Source of the DNA: Caballeronia zhejiangensis
GTDB taxonomy: Bacteria > Pseudomonadota > Gammaproteobacteria > Burkholderiales > Burkholderiaceae
NCBI RefSeq assembly: GCF_000698575.1
Contig: NZ_JFHD01000044.1
Coordinates: 1-50,685, forward strand
Direction: 5' to 3'
DNA length: 50,685 bases
Both the position numbers and the translations under genes were made by a program. Positions 34,387-44,672 of the stretch are shown here, in pieces; the stretch's first letter is position 1, and each line of letters begins with the position of its first letter. Under the pieces are notes generated by a model. That model was not told where the DNA came from. It made no database searches and was given only the letters and a program-made list of their open reading frames with translations.

Positions 34387-35229
34387 TTAGGTTGGAGAAT
34401 TTGTTTGCTGGCGAAACTCGCGCGGCGAGCGGTATTTCAGGGCGCTGTGTGGATGTGACTCGTTGTAGTGGTCGAACGCAATGGCCAGGTTTTGCAACGC
34501 CGTTCTCGCGTCACGTTTGGGCATCCACGAAACGTAATCGCGCTTCATCGTCTTAACGAAGCTCTCGGCCATCCCATTGCTCTGCGGACTTCTCACTGGT
34601 GTCGTAACAGGCTTCAGACCAATTTTTCGCGAGAACGTCAGCGTCTCATCGGCAATGTAGCAGGAACCGTTGTCGCTCAGCCACTCAATTTCGCTCTCAG
34701 TCGCCACGGCACCGGCGAAGCGGCTTTCGACCGCCTGGAGCATCACATCCCGCACCATGTCACCGGTGTAACCGCCCGTGGTTGCAGCCCAGCTCATTGC
34801 TTCCCGGTCGCAGCAGTCCAAGGCAAAGACCACGCGCAGCGGCGCACCATCATCGCAGCGGAATTCGAAACCATCCGAGCACCAACGCACGTTGCTTCTG
34901 TCTACGGCGACCTTGCCGTCGTGCCGACGCGCAGACACAGCGTAACGAGGCTGACGTTTGAGCAGCAAGCCGTGGCAGCGCATGACGCGGTACACCCGCT
35001 TTGCATTGACACGCGGTTGGCACAGCGCGTCCCGGCTTCGCCGCAGCAGCGCCCATGCACGCCGGTAGCCATACGTCGGCAGGTCGGCAACGAGTTCTCG
35101 AAGTTCAGCGACGAGCGGCGCATCATCCTGAGCTGGCATCTTGCGTCGGTCGACCCATTCAGTGGGGCGCTTCAACTTGACCGCGAGATTCGAGCGCGAC
35201 ACACCCAGGACTTCACAAACCGTCTTCAA
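34387..35229 (-). CDS. IS3/IS2-group transposase OrfB
   Basis: A 280-residue DDE transposase. Catalytic residues lie in FALDCCDREAMSW (D), LSDNGSCY (D) and NGMAESFVKTMKRDYV (E), followed by HYNESHPHSALKYRSP. An HTH_21-like segment precedes (TYGYRRAWALLRR). The frame begins at TTG 35229, but real synthesis should be as OrfAB through a -1 shift at A7 (35268-35274). Intact. Confidence 0.92.
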   Translation of the reverse strand: MKTVCEVLGVSRSNLAVKLKRPTEWVDRRKMPAQDDAPLVAELRELVADLPTYGYRRAWALLRRSRDALCQPRVNAKRVYRVMRCHGLLLKRQPRYAVSARRHDGKVAVDRSNVRWCSDGFEFRCDDGAPLRVVFALDCCDREAMSWAATTGGYTGDMVRDVMLQAVESRFAGAVATESEIEWLSDNGSCYIADETLTFSRKIGLKPVTTPVRSPQSNGMAESFVKTMKRDYVSWMPKRDARTALQNLAIAFDHYNESHPHSALKYRSPREFRQQTNSPT

Positions 35230-35621
35230 CGGTCGTCCCCCGGCAGCAATGGTGAGCGCGCAATCAATTTTTTTGCTCGACCATACTCCACTGCTTCACG
35301 GAGGATTTCCACCTCCATTGTTTTCTTTCCCAGCAATCGCTGGAGTTCGCGAATCTGCTTCATCGCTTCAGCCAGGTCCGATGCCGGTACCACCTGTTCG
35401 CCGGCACTGACCGCCGACAGGCTTCCATCCTGATAGAGCTTTCGCCAGCCAAAGACCTGGTTGGCATTCACCTGATGGCGACGCGCAACGCCCGAAACAG
35501 TCGCGCCAGGCTCGAACGTCTCGCGCACTATTGCGAGCTTTTCTTCGACAGAACGCCGGCGGCGCTGCTCCGGCTGGGTTAGAACTTCGACGGGTTCCAC
35601 GTTGTGACTGGGCTTAAACAT
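35226..35621 (-). CDS. IS3/IS2-group transposase OrfA
   Basis: A 131-residue protein with an HTH for end recognition (RRRRSVEEKLAIVRETFEPG, SGVARRHQVNANQVFGWRK) and a C-terminal leucine-zipper-like helix (LAEAMKQIRELQRLLGKKTMEVEILREAVEYG). The codons GCA AAA AAA TTG near the end contain the slippery site for fusion with OrfB. Intact. Confidence 0.92.
   Translation of the reverse strand: MFKPSHNVEPVEVLTQPEQRRRRSVEEKLAIVRETFEPGATVSGVARRHQVNANQVFGWRKLYQDGSLSAVSAGEQVVPASDLAEAMKQIRELQRLLGKKTMEVEILREAVEYGRAKKLIARSPLLPGDDR
35268..35274 (-). promoter_or_regulatory. A7 programmed -1 frameshift site
   Basis: Seven consecutive A on the minus strand in the orfA frame GCA-AAA-AAA, a canonical slippery heptamer. 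A -1 slip would continue as K-I-D-C-A-L into the orfB frame, as in other IS2-group elements. Confidence 0.7.
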
Positions 35622-35830
35622 AGGCGGAAGACTACCTCATAATTTAAGCGTTACCCAGTGTCCGGTTTTCGCGGGGGCCGGCCCAGTTACGTCCCAGCAA
35701 CTTGCCGACGCCGCTTCGCTCAAGGAGGGTGAGAGGCGCTTGACGACCCCTAGGCGCCGCTCGCCCTTTGTATCGCCGAGCGGCAGATGACTGGACATAC
35801 GAGCCATTCGGCTTTGCCTCATGGTCGGCA

Positions 35831-37597
<1,767 letters not shown>

Positions 37598-38024
37598 GAA
37601 AAAGTCGTCGTCTGTTGACGATCGTAGGTCGGGTGAGGCAGAAAGCGGCGGAGTAATCTGCGAGCGGCTGGCCGCTGTCCGCTGAGGAGGCGGGGCGAAG
37701 ACACGCGGCCGGGCAGGCGTACTTCATGTATTCACGGCGTGCGTGTGCAGGACAGTCATCATAGACGATCTAGACGCCGCTCGAGGGATGCTCCGAAAGT
37801 CGACCCGATGCGACACCCCGAGGCACGAAGGCCGGATCGCACCAGCCAAGGATTGAACGCGAAACGGACATAGTCGATATGACCGCCGGGGCGACCGCCC
37901 AACTTTTCAGCGTTACCGTATTCGCGGACGGCCGATGACCAAACGCGCCAACTTATAGCCCTATTTCCATGCTGAACGAGCGTCGCCTCATGGGCCGGCA
38001 GCGCCGCTCATCGGCCAACAGTTG
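37598..38024. other. Intergenic region before the kinase, promoter area
   Basis: About 430 bases upstream of the MEDS kinase and downstream of a recombinase relic. It must hold the kinase promoter; I see no gene, RNA or clear hairpin. Confidence 0.4.
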
Positions 38025-38078
38025 TCAGACTTCAGTTTGCTCCGCCATCTCAAGCGCATCGTCCACTTCGATACCGAG
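38025..38078 (-). pseudogene. C-terminal relic of a short tyrosine recombinase
   Basis: The minus strand ends with LGIEVDDALEMAEQTEV and a stop, identical over 17 residues to the end of the recombinase at 13182-13808. At the DNA level the two differ at several third codon positions, so this is an old family member and not a recent copy. The sequence upstream is unrelated, and the catalytic Tyr that precedes LG in the intact gene is not preserved. Confidence 0.8.
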
Positions 38079-38114
38079 GGACCGCTGGCTGTCATGTCGC
38101 CGTTGCATTGCCAG

Positions 38115-38714
38115 CTACTTCCTACTTACTGATATCTTCAATGTCGAGCCATCTCCAAGTGTGATGGTCTTGTTTGCTCCAGTTGCGGTCGACATCGAAA
38201 ATCTCCTGATCTCCTCGTGAGACGTGCCGGCCGGACACTGCAGGGTCTGACCAGCAACCGTTACGGCCTTAGTCCCTCTGGGGACGTAGCCGCGAAACAA
38301 TAGCTGGACGTTCGCATTACCGCTGGGCCCAACGACTGGTGTCAAACGAACCTGCACTTGCCGCACAGGCGAGCCGTCGCCGCTGCGCGGAATATTGGAT
38401 GCGCCTGGGCACGCATCCGGGACTGACTGTAGCACCCTCGGCGCCGCCTCCTGCCACGTGAAGTCGTCCGATTGGCCTGAGCGAATCGTGCGCGTTGCCC
38501 GTTCGCGTCCAAACATCTTCGAGTCGATAGCGACGGTGTATTTGATCGGGCCATCGTTCTGTGCTTCAGATCCTGCCTTGATGCTCGGCGCCGCATAGAC
38601 GCCCCGAACTCCCGCACCGCCCAGCACCGCAAGGCTTATCCATGCCAGTGCACGAACTGCCCGAAGGATCTTAGGCGTAGCGACTCGCATAGAGCCGCGA
38701 ATTGGCAAGGTCAT
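38115..38714 (-). CDS. Exported DUF6013-like protein
   Basis: A 199-residue exported protein: signal peptide about 1-42 (VRALAWISLAVLGGAGVRGV, cleavage near VYAAP). The mature part is KYTVAIDSKMFGRERATRTIRSG, DDFTWQEAAPRVL, VRQVQVRLTPVVGPSG and QTLQCPAGT, close to a Burkholderia family annotated as DUF6013 as I recall it. Two cysteines may pair. MTLPIRG at 38714 is chosen as start because GGAG lies eight bases upstream; MTEHC at 38729 is also possible. It follows the oxidase operon by about 105 bases on the same strand. Function unknown. Confidence 0.6.
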   Translation of the reverse strand: MTLPIRGSMRVATPKILRAVRALAWISLAVLGGAGVRGVYAAPSIKAGSEAQNDGPIKYTVAIDSKMFGRERATRTIRSGQSDDFTWQEAAPRVLQSVPDACPGASNIPRSGDGSPVRQVQVRLTPVVGPSGNANVQLLFRGYVPRGTKAVTVAGQTLQCPAGTSHEEIRRFSMSTATGANKTITLGDGSTLKISVSRK

Positions 38715-38818
38715 ACAATGCTCCGTCATATGGATGCACTCGCGTTTGCCCGGCAATGGAAAAATGCAGGACAAAAGTCCGGTTGTGCATCGTCGAGTGG
38801 ACGCGCGCCTTTGCGTCG

Positions 38819-39622
38819 TTACTTCAATATGAGCCCCTTCGCATAATAGGCAGCCGCCGTGTCCATTTCTTCGGGCGTCATGTTGCGCGCGACGTTGCGC
38901 ATGACTTCGTTGATGTCGTTCGTGCGCGTGCCGTTGGCGAACGCGATCAGTTGCGACTTCGTGTAGGCCGCCGGCAGGCCGTCGATCCAAGGACTGCCCG
39001 CCTTGTTGTCGATGCCGCCGTGACACGCCGCGCACGGCGCGATATTGCGCATGGGCGCACCGTGGGACACGATCGTCGGCGCGAGCGCATCGCTCACCTT
39101 GCGCTGCGCGGGCGGCCTCGGGAGATTCGCGTAGTACGCGGCGAGATCGCGCATGTCCTGATCGCTCAGGTTGACGGCCATCGGCGACATCACCGCGTTG
39201 TTGCGCGCGCCCGTCTGAAAATCGATCAGCTGCTTGTAGATGACCGACGCATACTGCCCCGCGAGATTCGGCGAATTCGCCTCGCTCATGCCGCGTTCGC
39301 CGTGGCACATCGTGCATCGCAGGGCGAGCGTCGCGCCGCGTCCGATGGAGTTCGCGCTTGCGTTGGCGAGCAGTTGCGGCGTCACTTCGACAGTGCTGAG
39401 CTTCATCTTCGGCTCGACGTTCGTATCGCCCGAATACCAGTTACGCGGCACGCCCGCCGCGCTGCAGATCGCGTTCCAGATGCCGGTGAACGACGCATCG
39501 CGCTGAACGGACGGCAACCATATGAAGCCGATCACCGCCGATACCGCCGCGATGCCGATCGTCCCTAATACGCTGGTCGCGAACCAGCGATTGCGGAAAG
39601 TGAAGAGGCGCTCGTCGCTCAT
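38819..39622 (-). CDS. Membrane-anchored diheme cytochrome c
   Basis: A 267-residue c4-like protein with one N-terminal membrane helix at about 14-36 that is not cleaved. Two heme sites: CTMCH at 103-107 and CAACH at 197-201. Each is followed by the c4-type pattern (SPNLAGQYASVIYKQLIDFQTG and LPAAYTKSQLIAFANGTR). Its ATG overlaps the coxA stop (ATGA), so it is coupled to the oxidase. It likely serves as direct electron donor, or as a fixed subunit like CcoP. Last gene of the oxidase operon. Confidence 0.9.
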   Translation of the reverse strand: MSDERLFTFRNRWFATSVLGTIGIAAVSAVIGFIWLPSVQRDASFTGIWNAICSAAGVPRNWYSGDTNVEPKMKLSTVEVTPQLLANASANSIGRGATLALRCTMCHGERGMSEANSPNLAGQYASVIYKQLIDFQTGARNNAVMSPMAVNLSDQDMRDLAAYYANLPRPPAQRKVSDALAPTIVSHGAPMRNIAPCAACHGGIDNKAGSPWIDGLPAAYTKSQLIAFANGTRTNDINEVMRNVARNMTPEEMDTAAAYYAKGLILK

Positions 39623-41244
39623 CGCTGCGCTCCGATGGGAACGGCGGGCACCGATGTATCCGAGCGCGCGAGAAGCTGCGCGATCGGATAGCCGTAATTG
39701 ACGAGCGTGAGGCCGATCATCAGCGCGAGCCACAGCGCGAAGCTGTTGAGCGCGACCGGAATCGTGCGCGGCTCATGCACCGCGCGGCTGAACGTGTATT
39801 GCTCGACGCTCGTTCGCTGCGCGCGATGCCCGCGTATCAGCACGACGAAGAACAGCACCGCCGACACGACCAGAATGAAGCCGCCGATCACCGACATGAT
39901 GACGGACGCGGCCTGATGCGCGATCTGCGGATCGCCGTAGTCGTAGAACGCCATGCGCCGCGGCATACCGAGAATGCCGGTGTAATGCCACGGGAACGTC
40001 AGCACGATCATGCCGATGAACCACAACCACAGTTGCCAGCGCATGAGCCTGATGCTTTGCAGCGCGCGGCCCGTGAGATGCGGCCACAAGTCATAGGCGA
40101 TCGCGAAGTACATGATGACGATCGCGCCCGCGAAAATCAGATGGAAATGGCCCGTGACCCATTGTGTGTTGTGCACGGTGGAATCCAGCTGATAGCTCAT
40201 GTTGATGAGGCCGCCCGCGCCGCCGAAGCCGAGCATCACGAACGAGAACGCGACGGCCAGCATCATCGGATTGCTCCACGGCAGCGCCTTGACCCAGCCG
40301 AACGCGCCCTTGCCGCCGCGCAGCCGCGCCGCGATTTCCACCGATGCGCAGATGGTGAACACGGTCAGCAACGTGGGCACGGCGACGAGCGCGGTGAACA
40401 CCGAATGCATGAACTTGAAGCCCGAGCCCACTTGCGGATCGGCGAACAGGTGGTGGATGCCGATGGGCATCGAGACCACGAGGAACAGGATGAACGAGAT
40501 GCGCGCCATCGCATCGCTATAGAGGCGTCCGCCGATGGCGCGCGGAATGATCGTGTAATACGCGATATACGCGGGCATCAGCCAGAAGTAGACGATCGCG
40601 TGCAGCGTCCACGAGAAGAACACGCGCGCGAGGCCGGCATCGATCGTGGACTTCCAGCCGAGCGCCACCGGCAGGATCATGAACAGCACTTCGATGGCCG
40701 CGCCTACCGCCGTCCAGCCCCACAGGTACGCGCCCGCGACGGTGGCGAACATCGGCAGCGGCACGGTCCTGCCGCGATTGTCGCGCTTCCACGCGTGCAG
40801 GTTCACCGACATCAGCGCGACCCAGATCCACGATCCCACCACGACGAGCACCACGCCGAGGTAATAGAACGCGCTGCCGATCATCGGCGGATAGAAGGTG
40901 TAGAGCACGGAGGCGAGGCCCATCGCGACCGGGATCATCGCCATGACGGAGCCGACCGCGACCAGCCAGAAGCCGATCCACGCCCACCGCAAGCCCACGA
41001 GCGCGCGCTCGAGCGAGAGTTCGGTCACCGCGTAGCCGAAGCCCATCGCGATGAGCGTCGGGAACACGTAGCCCATCGCGGAGCCGTGAGCCGTCACCGA
41101 GCGATAGTAGATCTCGGGATTCTGCAGCCCGGCGAAGAGCGGGCTGCGCGCGAACATCTGCCACGCGCCGAGCACGAGCGCGACGCCGAACGCGATGAAC
41201 GCAAGCCAGAAATGCGCGAGGATGAGGCGCTTGCTATTTAACAC
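39619..41244 (-). CDS. b(o/a)3-type cytochrome c oxidase subunit I
   Basis: A 541-residue heme-copper oxidase core of the B (ba3) type. The low-spin heme His lies in SVTAHGSAMGYVF (H53), CuB/active-site motifs are FSWTLHAIVYFWLMPAYIAYY and GIHHLFADPQV, and the last heme ligands are in VTGHFHLIFAGA. About 13 membrane helices are expected. B-type oxidases reduce O2 with high affinity and pump protons through a K channel only. Overlaps coxB by 11 bases upstream and the diheme cytochrome by four bases downstream. Confidence 0.93.
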   Translation of the reverse strand: MLNSKRLILAHFWLAFIAFGVALVLGAWQMFARSPLFAGLQNPEIYYRSVTAHGSAMGYVFPTLIAMGFGYAVTELSLERALVGLRWAWIGFWLVAVGSVMAMIPVAMGLASVLYTFYPPMIGSAFYYLGVVLVVVGSWIWVALMSVNLHAWKRDNRGRTVPLPMFATVAGAYLWGWTAVGAAIEVLFMILPVALGWKSTIDAGLARVFFSWTLHAIVYFWLMPAYIAYYTIIPRAIGGRLYSDAMARISFILFLVVSMPIGIHHLFADPQVGSGFKFMHSVFTALVAVPTLLTVFTICASVEIAARLRGGKGAFGWVKALPWSNPMMLAVAFSFVMLGFGGAGGLINMSYQLDSTVHNTQWVTGHFHLIFAGAIVIMYFAIAYDLWPHLTGRALQSIRLMRWQLWLWFIGMIVLTFPWHYTGILGMPRRMAFYDYGDPQIAHQAASVIMSVIGGFILVVSAVLFFVVLIRGHRAQRTSVEQYTFSRAVHEPRTIPVALNSFALWLALMIGLTLVNYGYPIAQLLARSDTSVPAVPIGAQR

Positions 41245-41800
41245 AGGACAGTCTCCGCGAATCGGCCGGCAGCTTGCCGGCCATCTGCATGAACTCGTTG
41301 CGATCGATCACCTTCACGTGCGCCCACATGCCGTGATGCCCGACGCCGCAGAACTCGTGGCACGGCATCAGATGGTCGCCGGGTTCATCGAACGTGGTTT
41401 TGAAGGTCGAGACATAACCCGGCTCCAGCATCGAGTTGATGTTCGTCTTGGTGATGAGAAAGCCGTGCACGACATCCGAACTGGTCGCGCGGAACGTGAC
41501 CGGCACGCCTACGGGCACGACGATGCACTGCGGCGTGAACGAGTACTGCTGCGCGACGACGCGCACCGTCACCGAGCCGTCGCTTTCGGGCGCGGTGCCG
41601 AGATTGCTTTCGATGAATTCGCCCGACACGTGCAGCGTTTCGGGGCGCACGGTCTCGACGCGCGAGGGCGGCATCATCGCCCAGTGCAGGCCGGTGTAGA
41701 CGACCATCGCCACCAGCACGACGACGATCGCGATGACGAGCATCGCCCAGCGTTTCTCGACGCGTTCGGCGACTTCGTGTGAATGCGGATTGATGGCCAT
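41234..41800 (-). CDS. Cytochrome c oxidase subunit II with CuA site
   Basis: A 188-residue subunit with a membrane helix at about 20-40 and a cupredoxin domain. CuA ligands: H112 (VVHGFLI), and C147, E149, C151, H155 and M158 in MPCHEFCGVGHHGM. This is the B-type short form with one transmembrane helix. It takes electrons from cytochrome c and hands them to heme a/b of subunit I. Overlaps coxA. Confidence 0.93.
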   Translation of the reverse strand: MAINPHSHEVAERVEKRWAMLVIAIVVVLVAMVVYTGLHWAMMPPSRVETVRPETLHVSGEFIESNLGTAPESDGSVTVRVVAQQYSFTPQCIVVPVGVPVTFRATSSDVVHGFLITKTNINSMLEPGYVSTFKTTFDEPGDHLMPCHEFCGVGHHGMWAHVKVIDRNEFMQMAGKLPADSRRLSCVK

Positions 41801-41804
41801 AGGT

Positions 41805-41963
41805 TCACTGAATGACGCCGCGCGGCAAGAACACGGCGAAGTAGAAGACGAACCAGCTTCCGATGACGATGGCCGTCGCGACGCCCGCGACCGCGAGCGC
41901 CCCGCCGGGGCCGCTTCTCACGATTTCATCGACGGTGGCGTCTTCGTTGGGATCTTCGTTCAT
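41805..41963 (-). CDS. Small oxidase subunit (IIa-like), 52 aa
   Basis: A 52-residue protein with one helix (GALAVAGVATAIVIGSWFVF) after an acidic start, ending FLPRGVIQ. It lies four bases upstream of coxB and 14 bases after the triheme cytochrome gene. Small single-helix proteins in this position in ba3 operons complete the missing first helix of subunit II. ATG 41963 begins right after the end of the triheme gene. Confidence 0.75.
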   Translation of the reverse strand: MNEDPNEDATVDEIVRSGPGGALAVAGVATAIVIGSWFVFYFAVFLPRGVIQ

Positions 41964-41977
41964 GGTGTCGGCGATAC

Positions 41978-43258
41978 TCAATAAAGTGGCGCGGAGCGCA
42001 GTTCGTTCACTTCCTTCACCGATACCGGCGCGCCGCGATTGCCCCACGCCGTGCGGATATACGTCACGACCGCCGCGACCTCCACATCCGACAGCGACTG
42101 CGCGAACGGCGGCATGCCGTAAGGCTTCGGGTTCTTGAACGTGCCGGGCGGATAGCCGCCGTTCAGCACCATGCGGATCGGGTTCACGGCGGAACTCATC
42201 ACGATCGACTGGTTGCTCGCGAGCGGCGGGAAATCGGGCGGCTTGCCCTGCCCCTGCGCGGCGTGGCATTCGGCGCATTGCGCGTCGTAGATCTTCTTGC
42301 CGAGCGGCGAGAGACTCGTGCGCTGCTCGGTGACGGCCTGACTCGGCGGCTCGGACTTGTCGCCGGCGCGCGCGGGCAGCGCCTTCAGATAGACGGACAT
42401 CGCGCGCACGTCCTCTTCGCTCAGATATTGCAGGCTGTCGTAGACGACTTCGGCCATCGGTCCATAGACCGCGCCGCGATTGCTTACGCCCGCATGCAGC
42501 AGCCCGACGATATCCTCGATGCTCCAGTCGCCCAGTCCCGCCTCCCGGTTCGACGTGAGCGACGGCGCGTACCAGTTCTGGATCGGGATCAGCCCGCCCT
42601 CGAACGCCTTCGACGACACGTTGCCGCCGAGCGCGTTGATCGCGGTATGGCACATCGAGCAGTGGCCGAGTCCTTCGACGAGATACGCGCCGCGATTCCA
42701 TTCGACGGACTGCTTCGGGTCCGGCTCATACTCGCCCTGCTTGAAGAACAGCGACCGCCAGCCGAGCAGCAGTTCACGCCGGTTGAACGGAAAGCGCAGT
42801 TCGTGCTGACGGTTCGGCTGATGCACGGGCGGCGTGGACATCAGGAACGCGTAGATGGCGTCGGAGTCGGCGCGCGTGACCTTCGTATAGGACGTGAACG
42901 GCATGGCCGGATACAGCAGCGAGCCGTCGCGCGAGCGGCCCGTGTGCATCATCTTGTAGAACTCGTCGGCGGTCCATTGACCGAGTCCCGTCTCCTTGTC
43001 CGACGAGATGTTCGGCGTGAAGAGCGTGCCGAACGGCGTCTCCATCGGGCGGCCGCCGCCGAAGGTCTTGCCTGCGGGCAACGTATGGCACGCGATGCAA
43101 TCGCCCGCGCGCGCCAGATACTCGCCGCGCTTGACGGTGGCGGCGTCATAAGTCTTGGCTTGCGCGGCCGCGTCCTCGACAGGCCCAATCCACGCAGCGA
43201 TCAGGACCGCGATCAGGACCGTTATAGCAAGCGCCCCAAGTTGTCGGAAACGAAGCAC
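41978..43258 (-). CDS. Triheme cytochrome c, dehydrogenase-subunit type
   Basis: A 426-residue cytochrome with an N-terminal signal/anchor helix and three heme sites: CIACH at 54-58, CSMCH at 200-204 and CAECH at 328-332. It resembles the cytochrome subunit of alcohol and aldehyde dehydrogenases (KRGEYLARAGDCIACHT, NRGAYLVEGLGHCSMCH, YGPMAEVVYDSLQYLSEED). No catalytic dehydrogenase subunit is nearby, so electrons may come from another periplasmic enzyme. The gene lies 12 bases after the first diheme cytochrome. Confidence 0.9.
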   Translation of the reverse strand: MLRFRQLGALAITVLIAVLIAAWIGPVEDAAAQAKTYDAATVKRGEYLARAGDCIACHTLPAGKTFGGGRPMETPFGTLFTPNISSDKETGLGQWTADEFYKMMHTGRSRDGSLLYPAMPFTSYTKVTRADSDAIYAFLMSTPPVHQPNRQHELRFPFNRRELLLGWRSLFFKQGEYEPDPKQSVEWNRGAYLVEGLGHCSMCHTAINALGGNVSSKAFEGGLIPIQNWYAPSLTSNREAGLGDWSIEDIVGLLHAGVSNRGAVYGPMAEVVYDSLQYLSEEDVRAMSVYLKALPARAGDKSEPPSQAVTEQRTSLSPLGKKIYDAQCAECHAAQGQGKPPDFPPLASNQSIVMSSAVNPIRMVLNGGYPPGTFKNPKPYGMPPFAQSLSDVEVAAVVTYIRTAWGNRGAPVSVKEVNELRSAPLY

Positions 43259-43270
43259 GTCGGGTCCTCT

Positions 43271-43993
43271 TCAGTTGTGAACGCTGCCGCACGCGAGCGG
43301 CATCTTCAATGAACCGGCCGCGACCGGCACCGGACTGGCCGGCGCGGGCAGCGAAGCGAGATAGGCGGAAATCGCGGTGATGTCGCGCTCGCTCAGAAGC
43401 TGCGAGACCTGCCGCATGCAGTCGGGCGCGAAGGTCGTGCGCGTGCCGTAGCGCCACGCGCCCAGTTGCGCGCTGATGTAGTCCGCATGAAGCCCGAGCA
43501 AGCCGGGAATCGCGGGCTCCATGCCGGTCATCGACGCGCCGTGACAGCTCACGCACGCCGGCACCTTGCGCGACGGATCGCCCTTCATGACGAGCGTCTT
43601 GCCGAGATCGAGCGTCTTGGCGTCGACGGTAACTGGGCCGGGGGGCGGGAACGGCGGACGCTCGGCGGCGAAATAATCGGCCATCTGCTTGAGATACGCG
43701 TCGGGCAGATACGCGAGCAGGTAGTTCATCGGCGGGTACTTGCGGCGCCCGTCGCGGAAAGCGAGCAACTGGTTGTAGAGATAGCCGGCGGGTTTGCCGG
43801 ACAGGCGCGGGAAGTAGTCGTTGTCGGTGCCCTCGCCGTGCGCGCCGTGACAGGCGGCGCATCCCATCACGCGGGCCTGCATGGTGTCCGGCGCGCGTTC
43901 GAGCGGCGCGGCCTTGACTGACTCGCCTACCAGCACTACCGCCGCACAAACCGCAGCAAGAAAAGGCAATTGACCTTCTTTGACTCGTATCAT
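43271..43993 (-). CDS. Diheme c4-like cytochrome
   Basis: A 240-residue periplasmic cytochrome with a signal peptide at about 1-28. Heme sites: CAACH at 45-49 and CVSCH at 147-151, with the c4 pattern YLYNQLLAFRDGRRKYPPMN and DYISAQLGAWRYGTR. The C-terminus has an extra Cys (LACGSVHN). It heads the six-gene oxidase unit; an AAAGG site lies six bases before ATG 43993. Likely an electron carrier to the oxidase or from the triheme protein. Confidence 0.9.
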   Translation of the reverse strand: MIRVKEGQLPFLAAVCAAVVLVGESVKAAPLERAPDTMQARVMGCAACHGAHGEGTDNDYFPRLSGKPAGYLYNQLLAFRDGRRKYPPMNYLLAYLPDAYLKQMADYFAAERPPFPPPGPVTVDAKTLDLGKTLVMKGDPSRKVPACVSCHGASMTGMEPAIPGLLGLHADYISAQLGAWRYGTRTTFAPDCMRQVSQLLSERDITAISAYLASLPAPASPVPVAAGSLKMPLACGSVHN

Positions 43994-44672
43994 CTCCAGC
44001 CTTTGCTTTTAGAAATTATCCTGCCGAAGTCACTATCTGACCCGAGTATATCCAGAGCCGATTCCTATCCTTGTATTGTCGAATATTACAGTGGGGTATT
44101 TAGCAGCGTTATTGGGACTTCACAATGGGGTGAGAAAGCAATCGACGGACCCGCTACGATCAAATTTTCAGCCGATCGTTTGCAACGAACATGAGCAATG
44201 CTGAGGACGTAGCTGGCAAGCATCCACTGCATCAACATAGAGTTGTCGAACTTTGTCACTCATTCGCTAGCGAATATTTGATGACAATAGTGCTACCGTG
44301 GGCCCGCTCGACGCCTTGCTTTACTTCGCTACTAGCGAATTATCAGTAACGGACCTAGCGCAGCGGTTTAATCGATCGTCGCGGCGATGAACATTCCGAC
44401 GGTTCGCTGGCTCTCACCGCCTCAGATGGTTGCAACGAGCCCCTTCGTTGAAGCCGAAAGCGGGACAACGAAATCGACATATTTGTGCTTTCACCGTCAT
44501 TCGTACAGGTACATCGATCAGGGCAATTTGACGCAGCTTGCACAAACACTCAGAACTTCAGTTTCCGCCTCAGACGCCGTTAAGAAACCAGCAAGCGAGG
44601 TAGCGAAACGAGGTCAAATAGTCGCCCTCTCGTCCTCCCGCGCCCTTTTTCATTTAGAAGCTCGGAAATATC
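43994..44672. other. AT-rich divergent control region with two related palindromes
   Basis: About 680 bases between the oxidase operon and the chemoreceptor gene; clearly more AT-rich than the rest. It should hold both promoters. Two palindromes stand out: ATTCGCTAGCGAAT (44262-44275) and TTCGCTACTAGCGAA (44325-44339). Short frames here (44191-44349 and 44271-44390) look slightly like pieces of a MarR-type regulator (LSVTDLAQRFNRSS), but I cannot establish a gene. Confidence 0.45.

Larger units (their letters stand above)
34350..35685 (-). mobile_element. IS3-family, IS2-group insertion sequence (intact)
   Basis: A 1336-bp element. The ends are imperfect inverted repeats: TGGACTTGCCCCTGCATG then ACCGGACAC at the left, and TGGGCCGGCCCCCGCGAAA then ACCGGACAC at the right (read inward), both followed by GGGT/CGGT-x-ACGCTTA. 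Two overlapping genes, orfA (35226-35621) and orfB (34387-35229), lie on the minus strand with an A7 slippery run. The 5-bp duplication GTTAC is intact, so insertion was recent. It landed in the region between imuA and the MEDS kinase. Confidence 0.92.
34345..35690. repeat. 5-bp target-site duplication GTTAC of the IS2-group element
   Basis: GTTAC at 34345-34349 and again at 35686-35690, directly outside the ends of the IS. IS2-group elements make 5-bp duplications. Confidence 0.85.

Noticed and set aside
34468..35433. 321-codon plus-strand frame inside the IS2-group element
   Set aside because: Antisense to both transposase genes, which have clear motifs.
39775..41241. 488-codon plus-strand frame opposite coxA
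   Set aside because: It is a His/Arg/Glu-rich mirror of the oxidase gene with no membrane or domain features.
42263..43312. 349-codon plus-strand frame opposite the triheme cytochrome
   Set aside because: Antisense shadow in GC-rich DNA; no motif, no ribosome site.
44191..44390. MarR-type regulator gene in the palindrome region
   Set aside because: Only a short helix-turn-helix-like piece is visible, in split frames; too weak for a gene call.
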